Assembly (NCBI RefSeq): GCF_008087345.1
Contig: NZ_VHIB01000012.1
Location: 88,457 to 152,456, forward strand
DNA from: Nocardioides caldifontis
GTDB lineage: Bacteria > Actinomycetota > Actinomycetes > Propionibacteriales > Nocardioidaceae
Reading direction: 5' to 3'
Length of the DNA: 64,000 nucleotides
Below the pieces are notes generated by a model, which saw nothing but the letters and a program-made list of their open reading frames with translations, did not search any database and had not been told where the DNA came from. Position 1 is the first letter of the stretch. Each line of letters opens with the position of its first letter. The translations under genes and the position numbers were made by a program. Positions 7,361-16,307 of this stretch are shown here, in pieces.

Positions 7361-10300
7361 GGAGCCTCAGCCCCCTCGGCGTCACGACGAAGCCTGCCGA
7401 CTCGAGGGCCTGGCGGAGCGGGTCCTGCCGGCCGAGGATGTGGGCGCCGTCGGCCCGCTCCACGGTCAGCCGGCCGAGGGCACCGCGCCGCACGGCGGCG
7501 GCGAGGTCGGTGACCGCCGCGGTGAGGACGTCGACGTCGTCGGAGAAGGTCAGCAGCGTGCGGCCACCGCGCTCGACGTAGACGACGAGCTCGCCGTCGA
7601 CGAGCACGACCAGGGCTCCCGCCTTGCGCCCGGGGCGATGGCCCGCACCTCCCTCGCCGGTCGGATCGGTCGGCCGCTCGGGCCAGGGCAGCGCGGCGCC
7701 GTACGGGTTCGCCGGGTCCGTCGCCGCCAGCGTCAGCGGCTGGCGCTTGGACCCCGCCTCCGCTGCGTCGCCGGAGAGGTCGCGGGAGAACGAGCGGAGC
7801 CGGTCGACCGCGCCCGGGGCGCCGAATTGGGCCGCGCCCAGCCCTGCGACGAAGTAGCCGCGTCGGCACCGGCCCGAGTCCTCGAACGCCGAGAGCACCT
7901 TGTAGACGCCGGCGAACCCGCCGGGTACCCGCTCGGAGGCCACCGCGCCCCGGGTCACGACGCCGTGCCGCTCCAGCAGGGCCTCGGCCGCGGCGTGCGC
8001 CCGCCGCGTGGGGTCGGGCTCGAGGTCGGGCAGCACCGACCACCGTCCCGCTGCCGTCGGCGGACCGCCGCGCGCCGGGAGGGACGGGCGGGAGCCGAGC
8101 CGGGCGCGCGGCGGGGGTCGCCTCGTGCGGTGCGCCGCGCGGCCGCCGGAGACCAGCGTCCGCAGCGGCGCGAGGGTGTCGTTGGTGATCCGGCCGGCCC
8201 ACACCAGGTCCCACAGCGCCTGCTCGGTCGCCTTGTCGTCGGTGGAGCCGACCGCGTCGGAGAGCTGGCGGAAGAAGTAGCCACCGCCCGAGGCGAGGGT
8301 GGAGAGCACCGCCTCGTGGAGCGGCGTCTCGTCGACCACCCCGTGGTCCGGCAACGTCAGGTGCGCGGAGTCCGCGAGGTGGAGGGACACCCAGCCGTCG
8401 GAGCCCGGCAGCGTGCCGTGGCCCGCCCACACCACCTCCCCGGTGGCGGTGAGCTCGTCGAGCATCGTCGGCGAGTAGTCGACCACCCGGGCAGCGAGGA
8501 CCAGCGGCTCGAGGGCGCTCGCCGGCACCGCGCACCCGGCCAGCTGCTCGACGACGGCGAGGACGCCGTCGACCCCGCGCAACCCGCTGCGCCGCGACCG
8601 GGGCTGCCGGGGCCGTCCGCCCTGGCCGTCGAGCGCCGGCTCCTCGCCGGTCGGAGCGAGGTTCTGCCAGGCGGGGAGAAAGCGGCCCAGCGTCGACGGC
8701 TCGACCGGCTCCACCTCCTTGCGGAGCGCGGCCAGGCTGCGCCGCCGCAGCCGGCGGAGCACCTCGGCGTCGCACCACTCCGAGCCGCTGCCCGCCGGCC
8801 GGAACTCGCCCTCGAGCACCCGGCCCTGCGCGGCCAGCCGGACGAGGGTCTGGTGCGCCACCGCGACCCCCAGGCCGAGCCGCCCCGCGACGTCGGCGGC
8901 GGTGAACGGCCCGTGGGTCCGGGCGTGGCGGGCGACGAGGTCGGCGAGCGGGTCGTCGACCGGCTCGGTGAACGCCTCCGGCGTGCCCGGCGGGACCGGG
9001 ACGCCCAGCCCGTCTCGGAGCCGGGGGACGTCCTCGACCGCGGCCCACCGCTCGGTGCCGGCCACCCGCACCTGCACGACACGACGGGCGTCACGGAGCA
9101 GCTCGAGCCACCCCGCGGAGTCGGCGCCCTCGGATCGGGCGGCGACCTCCTCGGTCGACAGGGGGCCGAGCAGCCGGAGCAGGTCGGCCACCCCCTCGGC
9201 GTCGCGTGCCTTGCGGTCGTCGGTGAGCCGCTGCAGCTCCGCCTCGAGCTCCACCAGCACCTGCGGGTCGAGGAGCTCGCGGAGCTCGGCGCGGCCGAGG
9301 AGCTCGGCGAGCAGCCCCTGGTCGAGCGACAGTGCGGCGGCCCGTCGCTCGGCGAGGGGGTTGTCGCCCTCGTACATGAACGCCGCGACGTAGCCGAAGA
9401 GCAGCGAGCGGGCGAACGGCGACGGCTGCTCGGTGGCGACCTCGGCGACCCTGACCCTGCGGCTGCTGAGGTCCCGCATCAGCCCGACGAGCGCCGGCAC
9501 GTCGTACACGTCCTGGAGGCACTCGCGGACCGCTTCGAGGACGATCGGGAACGACGGGTACTTCGAGGCGACCGACAGCAGCTGCGCCGAGCGCTGCCGC
9601 TGCTGCCACAGAGGTGAGCGCCGGCCGGGGTTGCGCCGGGGAAGCAGCAGCGCGCGGGCCGCGCACTCCCGGAACCGGGAGGCGAACAGTGCCGAGCCGC
9701 CGACCTCGGTGGTGACCAGCTCCTCGATCTCGTCGGGCTCGAAGAGCAGCACCTCCGCCCCCGGAGGCTCCTGGTCGGTCTCCGGGACCCGCAGCACGAT
9801 GCCGTCGTCGGAAGGCAGCGCCTGGGCGTCGATGCCGTAGCGCTCGGCGAGGCGGGTGCCGATCGCCAGCGCCCACGGGGCGTGCACCTGGGCACCGAAC
9901 GGCGAGTGGAGCACCAGCCGCCAGTCGCCGAGCTCGTCGCGGAACCGCTCGACCAGCACCGTGCGGTCGGTGGGCAGCAGCCGGGTCGCCTCGCGCTGCT
10001 CCTCCAGGAACGCGACGAGGTTCTCCGCCGCCCACTCGTCGAGCCCGGCGTCGCGGCACCGCAGCACCGCCGCGTCGTGGTCGAGCGCGCCGAGCTCGCG
10101 GGTGAACGCACCGATCGCCGCCCCGAGCTCGGCCGGGCGCCCCAGCTGGTCGCCCTTCCAGAACGGCAGCCGCCCCGGCTGCCCGGGCGCGGGCGAGACC
10201 AGGACGCGGTCGTGGGTGATGTCCTCGATCCGCCAGCTGCTGGCGCCGAGCGCGAAGACGTCGCCGACCCGCGACTCGTAGACCATCTCCTCGTCGAGCT

Positions 10301-12005
10301 CGCCCACCCGTGAGGCCTTCTCGCCGACGAGGAAGACACCGAAGAGCCCGCGGTCGGGGATCGTGCCGCCGCTGGTGACCGCGAGCCGCTGCGCACCCGG
10401 TCGTCCGGTGAGCGTGCCGGTCACGCGGTCCCAGACCACCCGGGGCCGGAGCTCGGCGAACTCGTCGCTGGGGTAGCGGCCGCTGAGCAGGTCGAGGGTC
10501 GCGTCGAAGGCGCTGCGCGGCAGGGAGGTGTACGGCGCAGCCCGGCGCACGACCTCGAAGAGCTCGTCGACCCGCCACTCGTCGACGGCCGTCGCGGCGA
10601 CCACCTGCTGGGCCAGCACGTCGAGCGGGTTGGCCGGGACCCGCAACGCCTCGATCGCCCCGACCCGCATCCGCTCCACCGCGACCGCGGTGTGCACGAG
10701 GTCGGCACGGTGCTTGGGCAGCAGGACACCGCGGGAGACCTCGCCCACCTGGTGGCCCGCGCGCCCGACCCGCTGGAGCGCGGAGGCGACGCTCGGCGGC
10801 GACTCGATCTGGACGACGAGGTCGACGGCGCCCATGTCGATGCCGAGCTCCAGGCTGGACGTCGCCACCACGCAGGGGAGCCGGCCGCGCTTGAGGTCGT
10901 CCTCGATGATCGCCCGCTGCTCCTTGGAGACCGAGCCGTGGTGGGCCTTCGCGATCACCGGTGCGGCGCCCTCGGCCCGCCCGGACTGGGCCATGATCTC
11001 GGCGGGGCTGCCGCGGCCCGGCTGGTGGTCGGTCGCTGCTTCCTCCCCGAGCCCGGCGCGCTCGGCGGCGATCTCGTTGAGCCGGGCGGTGAGCCGCTCG
11101 GCGAGGCGGCGAGAGTTGGCGAAGACGATCGTGGAGCGGTGCTGCTCCACCAGGTCGACGACCCGCTCCTCGACGTAGGGCCAGATCGAGGCGCGCCGCT
11201 CCTCGCCGGCCGCGGAGCCCTCGAGCTCGAGGCCCCCGGTGGAGCCGAGCTCGCCCATGTCCTCGACCGGGACGACGACCTGGAGGTCCCACTCCTTCTG
11301 CGACGCAGGGGCAACGACCTCGACGGGGTGGGAGCCGCCGAGGAACCGCGCGACTTCCTCGATGGGGCGCACGGTGGCGGAGAGCCCGATCCGCTGCGCC
11401 GGCTCGTCGAGCAGCACGTCGAGCCGCTCCAGGGTCAACGCGAGGTGGGCGCCCCGCTTGGTGCCGGCGACCGCGTGGACCTCGTCGACGATCACCGTCT
11501 CGACGCCGCGCAGCGACTCGCGCGCCTGTGAGGTGAGCATGAGGAAGAGCGACTCGGGGGTCGTGATCAGGATGTCCGGCGGGCTGGTGGACAGGGCCCG
11601 GCGCTCGTTGGCCGGGGTGTCACCCGAACGCACCCCGACGGTGATGTCGGGCTCGGGCAGCCCGAGCCGCGCCGCGGTGTGCCGGATCCCGGTCAGGGGA
11701 GCCCGGAGGTTGCGCTCGACGTCGACGGCCAGGGCCTTGAGCGGCGAGACGTAGAGGACCCGGCACCGCCGGCGCTTGTCCTCCGGGAGCGGCGTGGTGG
11801 CGAGCCGGTCGAGCGACCACAGGAACGCGCTGAGAGTCTTGCCGGAGCCGGTCGGCGCGACCACCAGCGCGTTGCGGCCACCGCTGATCGCGGTCCATGC
11901 CCCGACCTGCGCGGGGGTGGGCTCGGCGAAGGCGGTCTCGAACCACGTGCGGCTGGCCTCGCCGAACCCGCTCCACAGGCGCCCCTCCGGGCGTGCGTCG
12001 TCCAC
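7353..12005 (-). CDS. lhr: Lhr-type ATP-dependent DNA helicase
   Basis: A 1550-residue superfamily 2 helicase. Mycobacterial Lhr is a 3'-to-5' DNA/RNA-DNA helicase induced by DNA damage. Motif I is VAPTGSGKT (about residue 50) and motif II is the DEVH box VIVDEVHAV. Motif III is LSATV, and motifs V/VI include VATSSLELGIDMG and QRVGRAGHQ. Residues beyond about 850 form the long Lhr C-terminal part, giving the usual 1500-plus length. The start is GTG 12005. CAGGAT ends 6 bases before it on this strand, a possible leaderless promoter. The last 8 bases overlap nei, so helicase and glycosylase are made from one message. Confidence 0.93.
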   Translation of the reverse strand: MDDARPEGRLWSGFGEASRTWFETAFAEPTPAQVGAWTAISGGRNALVVAPTGSGKTLSAFLWSLDRLATTPLPEDKRRRCRVLYVSPLKALAVDVERNLRAPLTGIRHTAARLGLPEPDITVGVRSGDTPANERRALSTSPPDILITTPESLFLMLTSQARESLRGVETVIVDEVHAVAGTKRGAHLALTLERLDVLLDEPAQRIGLSATVRPIEEVARFLGGSHPVEVVAPASQKEWDLQVVVPVEDMGELGSTGGLELEGSAAGEERRASIWPYVEERVVDLVEQHRSTIVFANSRRLAERLTARLNEIAAERAGLGEEAATDHQPGRGSPAEIMAQSGRAEGAAPVIAKAHHGSVSKEQRAIIEDDLKRGRLPCVVATSSLELGIDMGAVDLVVQIESPPSVASALQRVGRAGHQVGEVSRGVLLPKHRADLVHTAVAVERMRVGAIEALRVPANPLDVLAQQVVAATAVDEWRVDELFEVVRRAAPYTSLPRSAFDATLDLLSGRYPSDEFAELRPRVVWDRVTGTLTGRPGAQRLAVTSGGTIPDRGLFGVFLVGEKASRVGELDEEMVYESRVGDVFALGASSWRIEDITHDRVLVSPAPGQPGRLPFWKGDQLGRPAELGAAIGAFTRELGALDHDAAVLRCRDAGLDEWAAENLVAFLEEQREATRLLPTDRTVLVERFRDELGDWRLVLHSPFGAQVHAPWALAIGTRLAERYGIDAQALPSDDGIVLRVPETDQEPPGAEVLLFEPDEIEELVTTEVGGSALFASRFRECAARALLLPRRNPGRRSPLWQQRQRSAQLLSVASKYPSFPIVLEAVRECLQDVYDVPALVGLMRDLSSRRVRVAEVATEQPSPFARSLLFGYVAAFMYEGDNPLAERRAAALSLDQGLLAELLGRAELRELLDPQVLVELEAELQRLTDDRKARDAEGVADLLRLLGPLSTEEVAARSEGADSAGWLELLRDARRVVQVRVAGTERWAAVEDVPRLRDGLGVPVPPGTPEAFTEPVDDPLADLVARHARTHGPFTAADVAGRLGLGVAVAHQTLVRLAAQGRVLEGEFRPAGSGSEWCDAEVLRRLRRRSLAALRKEVEPVEPSTLGRFLPAWQNLAPTGEEPALDGQGGRPRQPRSRRSGLRGVDGVLAVVEQLAGCAVPASALEPLVLAARVVDYSPTMLDELTATGEVVWAGHGTLPGSDGWVSLHLADSAHLTLPDHGVVDETPLHEAVLSTLASGGGYFFRQLSDAVGSTDDKATEQALWDLVWAGRITNDTLAPLRTLVSGGRAAHRTRRPPPRARLGSRPSLPARGGPPTAAGRWSVLPDLEPDPTRRAHAAAEALLERHGVVTRGAVASERVPGGFAGVYKVLSAFEDSGRCRRGYFVAGLGAAQFGAPGAVDRLRSFSRDLSGDAAEAGSKRQPLTLAATDPANPYGAALPWPERPTDPTGEGGAGHRPGRKAGALVVLVDGELVVYVERGGRTLLTFSDDVDVLTAAVTDLAAAVRRGALGRLTVERADGAHILGRQDPLRQALESAGFVVTPRGLRLRA

Positions 12006-12063
12006 CCGTTCATCCTGTCCTACGGCACCGACAGTTCAACGAGCTCGGATCCACCGGGAACGT

Positions 12064-12091
12064 GGGGGTCAGGTGCCGGGGGTCAGGTGCC
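12064..12091. repeat. 14-bp tandem direct repeat (two copies)
   Basis: GGGGGTCAGGTGCC occurs twice in immediate succession (12064-12077 and 12078-12091) in the 145-base divergent region between lhr and the ABC exporter. It may be a slippage product or a paired protein-binding site; nothing in the sequence decides. Confidence 0.7.
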
Positions 12092-12137
12092 GGTGGTCGT
12101 CACGGAAACCGCGATGAGTCCTGTCGGTCCTCCGCGT

Positions 12138-12143
12138 TATGTT
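12138..12143 (+). promoter_or_regulatory. -10 hexamer TATGTT for the ABC exporter operon
   Basis: TATGTT fits TANNNT and ends 7 bases before GTG 12151, which supports that codon as a leaderless start. The alternative in-frame ATG at 12139 lies inside the hexamer. Confidence 0.45.
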
Positions 12144-12150
12144 CGGCAGC

Positions 12151-13122
12151 GTGTCAGCCCCCTCCTCGGAACGAGCTCCCGACGTCGACGCCCAGGCCCC
12201 GCCGACGATGGTGGTCGCCCGCGGGCTGCGGAAGAGCTTCGGCTCCTTCGAGGCGGTGCGCGGCATCGACGTGGAGGTGCGGCGGGGGGAGGCCTTCGGC
12301 TTCCTCGGGCCGAACGGCGCCGGCAAGTCCTCGACGATGCGGATGGTCGCGGCGGTCTCGCCGCCGTCCGGCGGCGAGCTCCGGGTCCTCGATCTCGACC
12401 CCGCGCAGCACGGCTCGGCGATCCGCGGCCGGCTCGGGGTCTGCCCGCAGGAGGACACCCTCGACACCGAGCTGACCGTGCGGGAGAACCTCCTCATCTA
12501 CGGCCGCTACTTCGGGATCCCGCGCCGCGAGGTCGCCCGGCGTGCCGACGAGCTCCTCGGCTTCTTCCAGCTGGGCGAGAAGCGGGACGCCAAGGTCGAG
12601 GACCTCTCCGGCGGCATGAAGCGCCGGCTGACGATCGCCCGGTCGCTCATCAACGACCCCGAGCTGCTGCTCCTCGACGAGCCGACGACGGGGCTCGACC
12701 CGCAGGCACGCCACCTGCTGTGGGACAAGCTGTTCCGGCTCAAGCAGCAGGGGGTGACGCTGGTCCTCACCACCCACTACATGGACGAGGCCGAGCAGCT
12801 CTGCGACCGGCTCGTGGTGATGGACGGCGGCCTCATCGTGGCCGAGGGGTCGCCCTTGCAGCTGATCCGTGAGCACGCCACCCGCGAGGTCGCCGAGCTC
12901 CGCTTCCCGGTGGGGGAGCACACCGCGCTCGCCGACCGCGTCGCCGACCTGGCCGAGCGGGTGGAGGTGCTGCCCGACCGGCTGCTGCTCTACACCCACG
13001 ACGGCGAGGAGGCGCTGGCGCGGGTCCACGAGCGCGGCCTCGCCCCGGTCGCGGTGCTCTCCCGACGGGCCACGCTGGAGGACGTGTTCCTGCGGCTGAC
13101 CGGCCGGACGCTGGTGGACTGA
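12151..13122 (+). CDS. ABC exporter ATP-binding protein (ABC-2/DrrA type)
   Basis: ATPase subunit of an ABC-2 type exporter. It has Walker A FLGPNGAGKSST, the Q-loop region VCPQED, signature LSGGMKRRL, Walker B LLLLDEPTTGLDPQ and the switch His in TTHYMDEAEQL. The C-terminal extension (about residues 235-323) is typical of DrrA-like drug and polysaccharide exporters. Start GTG 12151 is chosen because of the TATGTT hexamer; ATG 12139 would add four residues. The stop overlaps the next gene (TGATG). Two permease genes follow directly, so the transporter is probably a heterodimeric permease with an ATPase dimer. The substrate cannot be inferred. Confidence 0.88.
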   Translation: MSAPSSERAPDVDAQAPPTMVVARGLRKSFGSFEAVRGIDVEVRRGEAFGFLGPNGAGKSSTMRMVAAVSPPSGGELRVLDLDPAQHGSAIRGRLGVCPQEDTLDTELTVRENLLIYGRYFGIPRREVARRADELLGFFQLGEKRDAKVEDLSGGMKRRLTIARSLINDPELLLLDEPTTGLDPQARHLLWDKLFRLKQQGVTLVLTTHYMDEAEQLCDRLVVMDGGLIVAEGSPLQLIREHATREVAELRFPVGEHTALADRVADLAERVEVLPDRLLLYTHDGEEALARVHERGLAPVAVLSRRATLEDVFLRLTGRTLVD

Positions 13123-13970
13123 TGAGCGACCCGACGGAACGCGTCGCGGGACGAGCCCCGCTCGACACCGCGACGCCCGAGGTCGTGGAGCCCGGCGTCG
13201 CGGCCATGCTCGGGCGCCAGCTCGACTACTGGTGGACCGTCTTCCGCCGCACCTGGAAGGGCTCGGTCGTCAGCTACTTTCTCCAGCCGTGGCTTTACAT
13301 CGCGGCGATGGGGCTCCTCCTCGGCGGCTACATCGACGACGCGTCCTCCGGGGTGGGCGGGGCGCCGACGTACCTCGACTTCATCGCGCCCGGGCTGCTC
13401 GCCGCGACCGCCATGCAGGTCGCGACCGGCGAGGTGATGTGGCCGGTGATGGGCGCGCTCAAGTGGGACAAGACCTACTACGGGATGATCGCCACGCCGC
13501 TGCGCGTCGTCGACATCGTCGCCGGCCACCTGGCGTTCGCGATGTTCCGGGTCGCCTCGGCCGCGGTGGTGTTCGTCCTGGCGCTGGCGGTGATCGGCAT
13601 CTTCTCCTCGCCGCTCGGCCTGCTCGCGTCGCTGGGCAGCGCCCTCCTGGTCGGGCTCGCCTTCGCCACACCGGTCTACGCGTTCAGCGCAGGGGCCCGC
13701 AGCGAGCAGGGGTTCGCGCTGATCTACCGGCTCGGCGTGATGCCGATGTTCCTGTTCTCGGGTGCGTTCTTCCCGGTGTCGAACCTCTCCGAGCCGCTGG
13801 AGTGGATGGCCCGGCTGACCCCGCTGTGGCACGGCGTCGAGCTGTGCCGGATGGGCTCGCTCGAGACCTGGGACAGCACCGCGGTCGTCCACGTCACCTA
13901 CCTCCTCGTGCTCGCGGCGCTCGGCTGCTGGTTCGCAGTCCGCCGGCTCCGCTCCAGGTTGGTGGTCTGA
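13122..13970 (+). CDS. ABC-2 type exporter permease, first subunit
   Basis: A 282-residue membrane protein with a cytoplasmic N-terminus (about 45 residues) and six predicted membrane segments. These include SYFLQPWLYIAAMGLLLGG and MPMFLFSGAFFPVSNL, the latter a hallmark of ABC-2 permeases. RxxWKGSVVSYFLQPWLYI is the usual entry to the first helix. ATG 13122 overlaps the ATPase stop by one base. The next permease begins directly after its stop with no gap, so the three genes are translationally coupled. Confidence 0.87.
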   Translation: MSDPTERVAGRAPLDTATPEVVEPGVAAMLGRQLDYWWTVFRRTWKGSVVSYFLQPWLYIAAMGLLLGGYIDDASSGVGGAPTYLDFIAPGLLAATAMQVATGEVMWPVMGALKWDKTYYGMIATPLRVVDIVAGHLAFAMFRVASAAVVFVLALAVIGIFSSPLGLLASLGSALLVGLAFATPVYAFSAGARSEQGFALIYRLGVMPMFLFSGAFFPVSNLSEPLEWMARLTPLWHGVELCRMGSLETWDSTAVVHVTYLLVLAALGCWFAVRRLRSRLVV

Positions 13971-14783
13971 GTGGCGGTCAGCGGCACCACCCTCGCGCGC
14001 AGCGGTGCGGCGGCCGAACGGCGCCACGGCGGCCCGCCGGCCCTGCTGCACCGCAACTTCACGGTGTTCAAGCGCGGTTGGGTCTTCTTCCTCACCGGCT
14101 TCCTGGAGCCGGTGCTCTACCTGTTCTCGATCGGTGTGGGCGTCGGCGCCCTCGTCGGGGGGTTCACGCTGCACGGACAAGAAGTCGACTACACCGACTT
14201 CGTCGCTCCCGCGATGCTCGCCACCGCCGCGATGAACGGCGCGGTCATGGACTCCACCTACAACGTCTTCTTCAAGCTCCGCTTCCAGAAGACGTACGAC
14301 GCGGTGCTCGCCACCCCGATGGGGCCGCGCGACGTGGCGGCGGGAGAGGTCGGCTGGGCGGTCCTGCGCGGCGGCGTCTACTCCGCGGGGTTCCTGCTGG
14401 TGATGCTCGCGATGGGGCTGGTCAGCTCGTGGTGGGGGCTGCTCGCGCTCCCCGCCGCGGTGCTGGTCGGGTTCGCGTTCGCCGGTGCCGGGATGGCGCT
14501 GACGACGTTCATGAAGTCCTGGCAGCACTTCGAGTACATCCAGCTCGCGCTCATCCCGATGTTCCTGTTCTCCGCGACCTTCTTCCCGGTCACGACGTAC
14601 GACGGTGCGCTGCGGTGGGTCGTCGAGGCGACGCCGTTGTACCGCGGGGTGGTGCTGGTGCGGGAGCTCTGCACCGGGCTCGTCACGGTCGAGTCGGCGG
14701 TCTCGGTGGTCTACCTGCTGCTGATGGGTGCGGCGGGCACGATGCTCGCGGCGCGGCGGTTGGGCAGGTTGCTGCTCACGTGA
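13971..14783 (+). CDS. ABC-2 type exporter permease, second subunit
   Basis: A 270-residue paralogue of the preceding permease. LLHRNFTVFKRGWVFFLTGF, then EPVLYLFSIGVGVGALVGGF, open the membrane domain. IPMFLFSATFFPVTTYDG is the ABC-2 family motif matching the first subunit's FLFSGAFFPVSNL. There are six hydrophobic segments. The GTG start at 13971 directly follows the previous TGA. With the ATPase it completes a three-gene exporter placed between lhr and recA. Confidence 0.87.
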   Translation: MAVSGTTLARSGAAAERRHGGPPALLHRNFTVFKRGWVFFLTGFLEPVLYLFSIGVGVGALVGGFTLHGQEVDYTDFVAPAMLATAAMNGAVMDSTYNVFFKLRFQKTYDAVLATPMGPRDVAAGEVGWAVLRGGVYSAGFLLVMLAMGLVSSWWGLLALPAAVLVGFAFAGAGMALTTFMKSWQHFEYIQLALIPMFLFSATFFPVTTYDGALRWVVEATPLYRGVVLVRELCTGLVTVESAVSVVYLLLMGAAGTMLAARRLGRLLLT

Positions 14784-14832
14784 ACCGACGACGGACAGGC
14801 GCGACGACGCGAGAGGAGGGGAGCAGGCAGCG

Positions 14833-15027
14833 GTGAGGCACACGGAGTTCTGGGCCCGGATGGAGGCCGCGCTCGGGAAGGGGTACGCCCCGGTCTGGGC
14901 GCGCCAGCACGTGCTCGGCGAGCTGGAGGGGCGGACGGTCGACGAGGCGCTGGCGCAGGGCGAGCAGCCCAAGCGCATCTGGCGGGCCGTCGCGGAGGCG
15001 CTGTCCCTGCCGGAGTCGCAGCGGTGA
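14833..15027 (+). CDS. DUF3046 small protein upstream of recA
   Basis: A 64-residue protein beginning VRHTEFWARMEAALG. It contains the DUF3046 hallmark of WARQHVLGELEGRTVDEAL, followed by GEQPKRIWRAV. Proteins of this family are actinobacterial, of unknown function, and normally lie just before recA (Rv2738c in M. tuberculosis). Here an MFS gene and a phosphorylase gene lie between it and recA. The GTG start at 14833 gives the exact family N-terminus; longer upstream readings are not conserved. It overlaps the MFS start by 4 bases (GTGA). Confidence 0.88.
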   Translation: MRHTEFWARMEAALGKGYAPVWARQHVLGELEGRTVDEALAQGEQPKRIWRAVAEALSLPESQR

Positions 15028-16307
15028 GCACGGCGGCGGAGGGATCCGTCCGCGGCCCGGAGGTCAGGGCGGCGCAGCGGCACACCGTCGGCGTGCTCGT
15101 GGCGTCGCAGGCGCTCGGCGGGCTCGGCCTGACCATCGGCATCGCGGTCGCCGCCGTCCTCGCCGAGGAGGTCTCCGGCAGCGAGGCGCTCGCCGGGCTC
15201 GTGCAGACCGCGCAGGTGCTCGGCGCGGCGGTCGCGGCGCTGCTGCTCGCCCGGGTGATGGGGTCCCGGGGCCGGCGGCCGGGGCTGGCGCTCGGCTACG
15301 TGCTCGGGGCCGCCGGCGCTGCGGTCCTGGTGCTCGGTGGTGCCGTGGAGTCGTTCTGGCTGCTGCTGGTCGGTGCGGTGCTGCTGGGCGCGGTGACCGC
15401 GACGAACCTGCAGTCCCGCTACGCCGCGGCCGACCTCGCGACCCCCGAGACCCGGGCGCGCGACCTCTCGGTCGTGGTCTGGGCGACCACGGTCGGCGCG
15501 GTGCTCGGCCCGAACCTCGTCGGCCCGGCGGGCCGGCTCGCGGACCGTTTGGGGCTGCCCGAGCTCACCGGCCCCTTCCTGGTCTCGGTCGTGGTCGTCC
15601 TGGTCGCCGCCCTGGTCCTCGCGCTGCTGCTCCGCCCCGACCCGCTGCTGCTGGCGCGCGAGGTGGCGGCCGCCGGCCAGCCGGCTGCTCCTCCGCCGCC
15701 GCGAGCCCGTGGCGTGGTGCTGCTGCGCTCGCACCCCGGCATCAGCGGCTCGGTGCTGGCGATGTCGGCCGCACACGCGGTGATGGTCGCGGTGATGGTG
15801 ATGACGCCCCTGCACATGCACCACGGCGGCGCGGAGCTCGAGGTGATCGGGCTGGTCGTCAGCATCCACGTCCTCGGGATGTACTTCTTCTCCCCGCTGG
15901 TCGGGCTCCTCGCCGACCGGGCCGGCCGGGCCGTCGTGCTCGTCGTCGGCGCCGGGGTCCTGTGGGTGTCGCTGGCGGTCAGCGGCTCGTCGCCGGCCGG
16001 TGCCTCGACCCAGATCGGGGTGGGGCTCTTCCTCCTCGGGCTCGGCTGGTCGTTCTGCACCGTCGCCGCCGCCGCCCTGCTCACCGAGTCCGCGCCCCTC
16101 GAGGTCCGCACCGACGCCCAGGGCGCGGCCGACCTGGTGATGAACGTCGCCGCCGCGGCGGCCGGGCTCCTCGGCGGGCTGGTCGTCGAGTGGTGGGGGT
16201 TCGTCGCGCTCAACGGGTTCGCCGCCGTGCTGGTCGCCGGCGTGGTGCTCGCCGCCGTCGTGGCTCGCCGGGAGCCCACCGCGGGAGCCCCTAGCGTGTC
16301 CGCATGA
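15024..16307 (+). CDS. MFS transporter
   Basis: A 427-residue major facilitator superfamily protein with about 12 predicted membrane helices. RxxRPGLALGYVLGAAGAA after helix 2 resembles the MFS motif A region, and a second copy, GLLADRAGRAVVLV, opens the second half. The central loop (about 205-235) is Ala/Pro-rich. Start GTG 15024 overlaps the DUF3046 stop, and its stop overlaps the next ATG, so it lies in a tightly packed cluster. Substrate unknown; the layout is compatible with a drug or metabolite exporter. Confidence 0.85.
   Translation: MSTAAEGSVRGPEVRAAQRHTVGVLVASQALGGLGLTIGIAVAAVLAEEVSGSEALAGLVQTAQVLGAAVAALLLARVMGSRGRRPGLALGYVLGAAGAAVLVLGGAVESFWLLLVGAVLLGAVTATNLQSRYAAADLATPETRARDLSVVVWATTVGAVLGPNLVGPAGRLADRLGLPELTGPFLVSVVVVLVAALVLALLLRPDPLLLAREVAAAGQPAAPPPPRARGVVLLRSHPGISGSVLAMSAAHAVMVAVMVMTPLHMHHGGAELEVIGLVVSIHVLGMYFFSPLVGLLADRAGRAVVLVVGAGVLWVSLAVSGSSPAGASTQIGVGLFLLGLGWSFCTVAAAALLTESAPLEVRTDAQGAADLVMNVAAAAAGLLGGLVVEWWGFVALNGFAAVLVAGVVLAAVVARREPTAGAPSVSA
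16292..16297 (+). promoter_or_regulatory. Internal -10 hexamer TAGCGT before the phosphorylase gene
   Basis: TAGCGT (TANNNT) ends exactly 6 bases before ATG 16304 although it lies inside the end of the MFS coding region. The phosphorylase gene may therefore have its own leaderless promoter besides read-through. Confidence 0.45.

Noticed and set aside
12990..15869. 959-codon open frame on the minus strand across the ABC exporter and MFS genes
   Set aside because: Arg/His/Gln-rich antisense artefact; the plus-strand genes show clear families.
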